A stretch of 64,000 nucleotides of DNA from Meconema thalassinum (Eukaryota > Arthropoda > Insecta > Orthoptera > Tettigoniidae). The DNA lies in contig OX336397.1 of assembly GCA_946902985.2 (NCBI GenBank), positions 183,648,813-183,712,812 of the forward strand, read 5' to 3'. Within the stretch, counting starts at the first letter, position 1, and every line of letters begins with the position of its first letter. Under the pieces are notes generated by a model. The model saw only the letters and a list, made by a program, of their open reading frames with translations. It made no database searches and was not told where the DNA came from. Made by a program: the position numbers and the translations under genes. Shown here piece after piece: positions 58,134 through 64,000 of this stretch.

Positions 58134-59433
58134 GGGAGAGTGGGGCACATTGAACCACGGGGCACTATGAACCAGGTTACATACAGTAACTTCAGTATAA
58201 ATAAAGGAATACTTTTTCTCACTCTGGGTATGTTGGTAGAACTGTTCTACTGACTTACGTTTTGCTTCTGCAAAATCTGGTTCCCGCCATTTGCTCTCTG
58301 CAGCTGTTATTTGTTTACGGCTACAGTGAAGTAATTTTCTGAGAACTTGGTAGATTAACATTTGGTGGCAAATGATTGGTAGAAATTCAGATTAAGTAAG
58401 TTATTAAATAACATCAGAATCGTGTCTTAAATGTATACATCTTATAATTTGATCAATGTTCATACATAACCTCACAATAGCTTTGTATAGAAATATGTAC
58501 TGCTGGGACACATTGAGCCAAGCTCTTCCGGGGCACAATGAGCCATGGTTCATTGTGCCCCGGGAGTGATTCAATTTTCCCTAAATGCCGTGAGTCCTTT
58601 TGTGGGTTCTTAGTATGGATAAATTCTTAAGGTGCTGGTAATGTCTATTCATTTACATAATTTAACTAGGCCAAAACGGAAGCTTTATGTGCAGGAATCT
58701 GAGGAAGGGAATTGTGAAGTTTAATACGAAGAGTGCGATGCCAACCTGAATGAGTTTGATGAATCCAAATATAACTTTGAGGATTTGAACAAATTCTGGT
58801 TCTGACCAAGTTTGAACTGAAAAACAAAAAGTATGTTTACTATGTGGGGAAAATTTTGAAATTCCACCAAACGATGATGCAGGCGATAATCAGGTGTCAT
58901 TCTTGAGAAAGAGTGGAAGAAAGGGAAGAAAGTTCTTATCTATTCAGGTAAGGGATGAAGCATCTGTTCCAGCAAATAATATAGTATATGTGTTGCCATA
59001 TCCTACTGAACAGGGGGTGACAAAGAGACAAAAATCTTACTTCAAATTTGGAAATTAACTTCCTGTCCAATGAAGTCTGTTAATTTCAAATGTGTATGTG
59101 TGGTTGAATGCCTACATGCTTAGTTATAGGATTTATAAGCGGATTGCATGTGATTATATTAAATTTGGAAATAACTCTGTTATTAAGTTCTTCTAATGAA
59201 TCTCCGTAGAGTGGATCATGGTACACCACGGGTGGGACAGAATGAACCATTTACCTATTTTTATTTAAAGACATGTAGCTTAAAAACTACTATTCACAGT
59301 GTATTCATATGAGGGCATTTGATACTTGAATGATTAAACTTCTAAGGGGAGAAAACCACAGCTCTGTATTAAAATTACTGGATGGGTAGCAGTGAAAAAT
59401 AATTTTTCCGGTTCAATGTGCCCCACTCTCCCC
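58134..59433 (+). mobile_element. DNA transposon with GGGGCACATTGAAC termini, 1.3 kb, decayed
   Basis: The inverted ends are GGGAGAGTGGGGCACATTGA (58134-58153) and its exact complement (59414-59433). The phrase GGGRCACAATGARCC recurs at 58160, 58508, 58532 and 59225 and in reverse at 58550. A 36-base near-perfect palindrome lies at 58528-58563. Between are coding remnants on the plus strand. Target duplication not evident, so the superfamily (pogo-like is one option) is open. Confidence 0.75.
58690..59060 (+). pseudogene. Transposase tail remnant
   Basis: The plus-strand translation in shifting frames gives DANLNEFDESKYNFEDLNKF, then KEWKKGKKFLSIQVRDEASV and VYVLPYPTEQGVTKRQKSYF, ending FKFGN-stop near 59057. 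This resembles the C-terminal tail of DDE transposases found in elements with GGGGCAC ends; no catalytic residues remain. Confidence 0.45.
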
Positions 59434-59446
59434 ATGAAAAAACTAG

Positions 59447-59975
59447 ATCTATACTAATATATAAAAATGAGATGGTGTGCGTCTGCATGTCTGTGTATTA
59501 CTCTATCACCAAAGAAACACTGGTCCGATTTACATAAAATTTTACATGGAAGTAGCTGATTTACCTGGTTAATATATGGGCTACCTTTGATTTCGATACT
59601 TAGCACTATTTGAAGATGGCGACCATTTTAGTGACGTCACTACACGCTTTGGTTTCAAACTTCCATATTTCAATTTCAAATAAGAAGAGAACGCTAAGAA
59701 ATAGCAAACGTTTGATGGCATGTACGAGGTTTAAAATTTAGATTTCTATACGAAAGGTCTGTATCACTTTTCATGTATCTCCAACGGTTAGCGAGTAAAA
59801 CCTAAATTTGTGCTATAAAAACGGTCAACGCCGAGGGGTGTGATTGGACAAAATGTTCCATCCTTACTCTCCCTCCGCGTAGCACCTCGCCTATCCCATG
59901 TTTTAACTGTCACCTTCACATTTCATTTATTTATTTATGACCAGTAGCGAAGCACGGGTACATCAGCCAGTATAT
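59447..59975 (+). mobile_element. Non-autonomous element, possibly Helitron-like
   Basis: It starts CTATACTAATATATAAAAAT and ends with GTAGCGAAGCACGGGTACAT followed by CAGCCAGT. The start is shared with 55450. The closing CACGGGTA...CAGT phrase resembles insect Helitron 3' ends (normally CTAG or CTRR), but I cannot see a firm hairpin. No ORF. Confidence 0.4.
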
Positions 59976-60004
59976 ATCCATAAATGAAAGTTTCTCTGTT
60001 TCAT

Positions 60005-60830
60005 TCTGAACTTCCTCGGAAATTTGAGTTATTACCGGGTTTCAGACTGGTTTATGACGGTTGCGCGCAAAAATAATTTTTTGTCAGTCTGTCTGATTGT
60101 CTGTGTACAACTTTGTACACGCATCACTCGAGAACGGCTGAGTTGATCTACGTAAAATTCGGTACAGATGTCCATTAGAGGCACGAAGCTAATCGTTGAT
60201 GTAACTCTTTCTCCGTACCTCTGATAAAAGGGGGCCAACCCCCTTAAAATGCATGCTGAAATGGGCGTAGAAAGACGAGACAAAGCTCATTTTCAGCGTC
60301 TCAATGTGAGAAACAAAACTCGGAGGCCCTACGGACCCCAAAAACCACATTTTAAGGTCTTAAAACCAACAGTTTTTGAAATATTCCCAGAAGACTAATT
60401 TCATTTAATAAACTTATGAAAGAATGCAAGCCTTAACCATGGCAACAGTTGCAGGAGTCCATCTATTTCTGTAAGACGCAATGCCATTCCATTTATTACA
60501 TTACTGTGAACGTTCGCAAACGGCAATAAGGTTATCACGGAACCAACTTAAGCTGTAAAATTCATATATACGTATATAATGCGCTTAAGGGGGTCAAGGG
60601 GTACTCTTGAATTACTTCACGCGATTTACACGTGCGGGTGAGGTACTGAAGGTCTATTATATCCCTAGCCCTATATCATTAAATTATTATTATGATTATT
60701 ATTATATTATGGCTTACCAGGACGAGACAAAACTAATTTTCAGCCCCTTGGTTGCTCGAAGGCTACTGCGTTTTAAGGCTCTAAAATCACGTTTATGAGA
60801 TATTCCCAGAAAACTAATTTCAATGAAAAA
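60005..60830. repeat. Repeat block, left copy
   Basis: AAACTTATGAAAGAATGCAA (60410) to CATTAAATTATTA and the phrase GGGGGTCAAGGGGTAC (60589) recur at 61265-61560 and partly at 62160-62225. Contains TCTGTCTGATTGTCTGTG. Non-coding. Confidence 0.65.
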
Positions 60831-60859
60831 AAAACTAATAAATAGATGACGAGTACAGA

Positions 60860-61240
60860 ACACCAAATCAGGAGCTATATAGATATACTGAGAAAATCAC
60901 AGATGTGGCCAGGAAGAGAAATCTGGCTTTCTACGGACATGTCTCAAGGATGAACCCAACAAAACTGACCAACCGACTTCTCAACTACTGAGAGAATAGA
61001 AAGAGCGTGACACACCGTGGCTAACAGAAGTTAACAAGGACATCCATGAACTGAAGATAATGGAAAGTGATATTAGAAGCCGATCACATCTGAGAAAGAT
61101 ACTTAAACAGAAGACTTTTCAGGACAGACCTCCCTGTAAGAAAACCGGCATCATCTGGACAAAAGAGAGAAAGGAGAAACATAGCCAGAGAATGCGCGAA
61201 TATTGAGCAAACATCAAGTCCTTCACCAAGCTGAGAAGTT
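60860..61240 (+). pseudogene. Non-LTR retrotransposon ORF2 C-terminal fragment
   Basis: The plus-strand frames read VARKRNLAFYGHVSRMNPTK, LTNRLLNY, then after a shift WLTEVNKDIHELKIM and WTKERKEKHSQRMREY. This is the same tail as at 33.9-34.4 kb and 52.9-53.1 kb. RT motifs are missing, so the copy is 5'-truncated. Confidence 0.75.
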
Positions 61241-61264
61241 CAACGTGCGGCCCATCCGAAAGGA

Positions 61265-61560
61265 GAAGAACAAGAAGAAACTATGAAGTAATGCAAGCCA
61301 GTAACCATGACAAAAGATTCTCAAGAGGTGATATCCAACTTTCCATCTATTTCTGTAAGAAGGAATGCCACTTAATTTATTCAATTTCTGCGAAAGTTTG
61401 CAAATGGCTATAAGGTTATCATGGAAACAAACATAGACTGTAAAATTCATCAATGCGCTTATGGGGGTCAAGGGGTACCCTAGAATGTTTAAACGCGAAT
61501 TACACGTGCGATATGTCGATATGTTGCACATAAGGTCTATTATATCTCCAAACTGCAACA
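61265..61560. repeat. Repeat block, right copy
   Basis: Imperfect direct repeat of 60415-60665 (CCATCTATTTCTGTAAGA, GGGGGTCAAGGGGTAC, CGTGCG, GGTCTATTATATC). With its partner it flanks the LINE tail. The minus-strand 115-codon ORF here is not gene-like. Confidence 0.65.
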
Positions 61561-64000
61561 TTATTTTCAAAATTCCTGAAATGAAATAGTGTTTTGCAGA
61601 TTTTGGGAATTTGGGCCATTGGAGGCTAAAAATCTTGAATTTTCATGCACCACGAGCCTTTATAATTTATTGGAGGGGTCTCCCTGGAAATGGGGTGAGG
61701 GTCAGTTTTTATTTGACATACATTGCGTTTCGTCAACAAGGTTTCAATAATATGTTCACGTCAGGAAGTACAGGTTAGGGGAATTAAGTTTGAGAACACG
61801 TTTTAAATAGTCATATTTTTGTCGACAAACGGGTACGTAAAGATGATATTGTTTGACACTGTTTGGTTGATATATATTTATGTTTATATACGCCTATAAC
61901 TCGTGTTCGGGTGCTTGGAGCATCGTCAAATTATGTATTGTAACCATGAGTCAATTCAACAAACAATTACAAACCTCTTCATAAAACTTCTCATATAAGG
62001 GTGGGTCTAGGGAAAACCTTTTTCAAAATACATGCTAAAATAGGCCAAAAATAAAACTTATCCTAGGAAGACGACCAAAGCATATGTTGCGCTTCTCAAC
62101 TAGGGCGTCTCTAAAGGGTCTCCGAAATCCACATTTTAAGGTGATATACCCAGAAAACTAACTTCGTTTTGATAAACTTATGAAGGAATGACAAGCCCCT
62201 AACGATTGCAACAGCAGCTCAATTGATAACGTCTGGATATTAAAACCGAAGACCGTACTTCTGCTAGTAAATAAATAAAAAATAGTAAAAATAGTCATCA
62301 ATCGGCAATGTTGCGTCAACCGCTTGGGCTATCCTGTCGGGGCAGCTAGGTATTATGACTGCGGAAACCGCTCCAAACATCACCTACACTTGGAAAAAGA
62401 TGGAGGGGATGGAGACATTTCGTTTAGGCCTTCATGCAACTTTCTGCGTTTACACGTTTGGGTGATATCCACTATTTTCGGAAATCTCGAGTCGATAACT
62501 TTGTAGTTGTTCAATAATCGATATCTAATATATAAATATAATAAATAAATATTAAATAATAAATAAATAGATGCAAAAGATGGAAAAGAACAGAAACTGA
62601 CCAAGAGAGAACAACATGGATGAGCCTGGTGAAAGTAAGTGGAAGTTAGTGGAAGCAATGGTGGACTTTTGTGTTGAATCTAATTAAATTTGGAATGTTA
62701 GGGAATTCTGGTGGTGGAGATGGGGGTACGGAGTAGAGAGGAGTGTATGCAAGCATCTACCATAACGTTTAAAACCCCCGCCATCTTAGCTGCGCATGCG
62801 CATGAATAATCCTCAATTTCGCCGGGGGTGCAGTTTGTTTTTATCTGAAGGGAAAATAGACTTGTCCCTTAGTTAGAAAGGATGGAGCCCTTTCGTTCGA
62901 TCCCTCACACGACTTCCTCCGAATACTAGTTCGGGAGTTCACACGACCTTGCCTCTGGATGTATCGTGGATGGCCTATTCTGTTACCCCAGGGATAGACC
63001 CCCTCTACTTACGAGCACGGGCAACTGAACAAGTAACTAGCGATGTGTTCATGCGACTCAAATTAAATCGCTATATAATAGCCTACTTGGAATATATCAT
63101 ACTTCACTATTGAAAACCTTATGGATGAATGGAGAGCACTGTTTAGGGCTACACCCATTGTGCAGAGACGATTGATTTATCTGGAACATAGCACACATAG
63201 TGTGGTCTGTTATAACGTACAGAAGGTGGCAACCCTTTAAGAACCACACTAACTCTCGGCATACCACTGCATGCCTCCCCTCTAGCGTCCCACATTTTAA
63301 CTAGCACGATTTATACTGAATGTTTAATTTTATCACCACAATGGATTAATCTCCCGATGTAGCATTTAAAAATACTCTACCTGTACTTGCAATCCAATTA
63401 GATTACACTATATACACAGTATTTGCAAAATAATTTCTGGGCCTCTATTGACAATTGTTGTGTATAAATGCGAGTTAACTGGGCGTCACGATACGTCATT
63501 AATTATTTTCTTAAATAAATGACGTAGCCTCAACAATTAAACTTTTTCAGTCTTGCGTTTATGCTTGTGCCGTGGAGTGAAGTCATTGCTTAACTGTTGA
63601 GATTTTGTTCCCAAGTGGATGCCAATGGTTGATGGAATGACCTGGAATACATGTTCTGTGTGGATAGGATCAACTGGAGTTGTTCACATCCCAATGATTG
63701 GGTCTTAACGTAATCCAAATTTTAATTTATAGGATTATGTTTTGAAATTCATCCTCCGCGGTGGTAATGTAATATTATGTTAACTTACTGAATGAGAACA
63801 AGTAGTTCCGTGAAGAACTATACAGCCTATTTTCATATATAATACTTATATTAAGTGCCACTAACAACATACAAAATTTCAGTTTGATTGCTGTAATAGA
63901 TTCGTAGATATTGAGTACCGACTAAATATTTCGGATGGTCGCCATGTTGGATTTTATATATGTAGATCCCAGAGTTATGTACTGTTACATGAAGATTATT
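61561..64000. other. Spacer with eroded repeats, no gene seen
   Basis: 62140-62225 echoes the block at 60.4 kb. The site TGCGCATGCGCA (62791-62802) with GCCATCTTAGC just before it resembles NRF1 and YY1 binding motifs. No ORF with motif. Confidence 0.45.

Noticed and set aside
58026..58361. 111-codon minus ORF with a helical, charged look
   Set aside because: Crosses the terminus of the GGGGCAC transposon, so it cannot be an ancestral gene unit.

Overview
The window is repeat-dense nuclear DNA from an animal, almost certainly an insect. It holds no intact host gene that I can recognise. Nearly every supported feature is a transposable element or a satellite: Penelope-like, Tc1, mariner, P-like, hAT and non-LTR elements, plus many tRNA-derived SINEs with split A and B boxes. 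The mix, the SINE families and the long AT-rich spacers suggest a large polyneopteran genome, perhaps an orthopteran. That lineage guess is inference; the eukaryotic and transposon identity is directly visible.

Layout. 0.35-0.74 kb is a SINE. 0.9-5.5 kb is a minisatellite of about 83 copies of a 55-bp unit with a 23-unit higher-order repeat. 5.58-9.17 kb is a head-to-head pair of Penelope-like copies inside one 12-bp target duplication. 11.74-13.21 kb is a structurally complete Tc1 element whose transposase is the only long intact ORF. Four bases later a decayed P-like element begins (13.2-15.2 kb), carrying a broken THAP domain and a small hAT MITE.

From 15.9 to 33.7 kb is a nest of hAT elements. 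hAT-1 is 15.95-18.67 kb and contains three SINEs. A third hAT has its left end at 18.90 kb and its transposase tail at 27.1-27.5 kb; it is interrupted by hAT-2 (19.25-22.26 kb) and by a fourth hAT-like element (22.89-27.08 kb). Right after the transposase tail comes a satellite of about 74 copies of an 83-85 bp unit (27.5-33.7 kb). Each unit carries the hAT right terminus followed by the same 8-bp target duplication found at the left end. The satellite therefore appears to have grown from a transposon/host junction.

From 33.7 to 64 kb there are non-LTR retrotransposon tails, SINEs, a decayed mariner with clear inverted termini (40.1-41.4 kb), a ~312-bp tandem repeat (41.5-42.6 kb), three tandem ~254-bp Penelope-type repeats (43.5-44.2 kb), a gag-like fragment, a frameshifted C2H2 zinc-finger exon (48.7-51.0 kb), a non-LTR reverse-transcriptase pseudogene (52.8-54.3 kb), and a 1.3-kb DNA transposon with GGGGCACA-rich ends (58.1-59.4 kb).

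Two signals deserve most attention. One is the hAT-derived satellite. The other is a hammerhead-ribozyme-like arrangement (cleavage GTC, core CTGANGA, stem II, GAAA) shared by the Penelope-type repeats at 21.1-21.3 kb and 43.5-44.2 kb.
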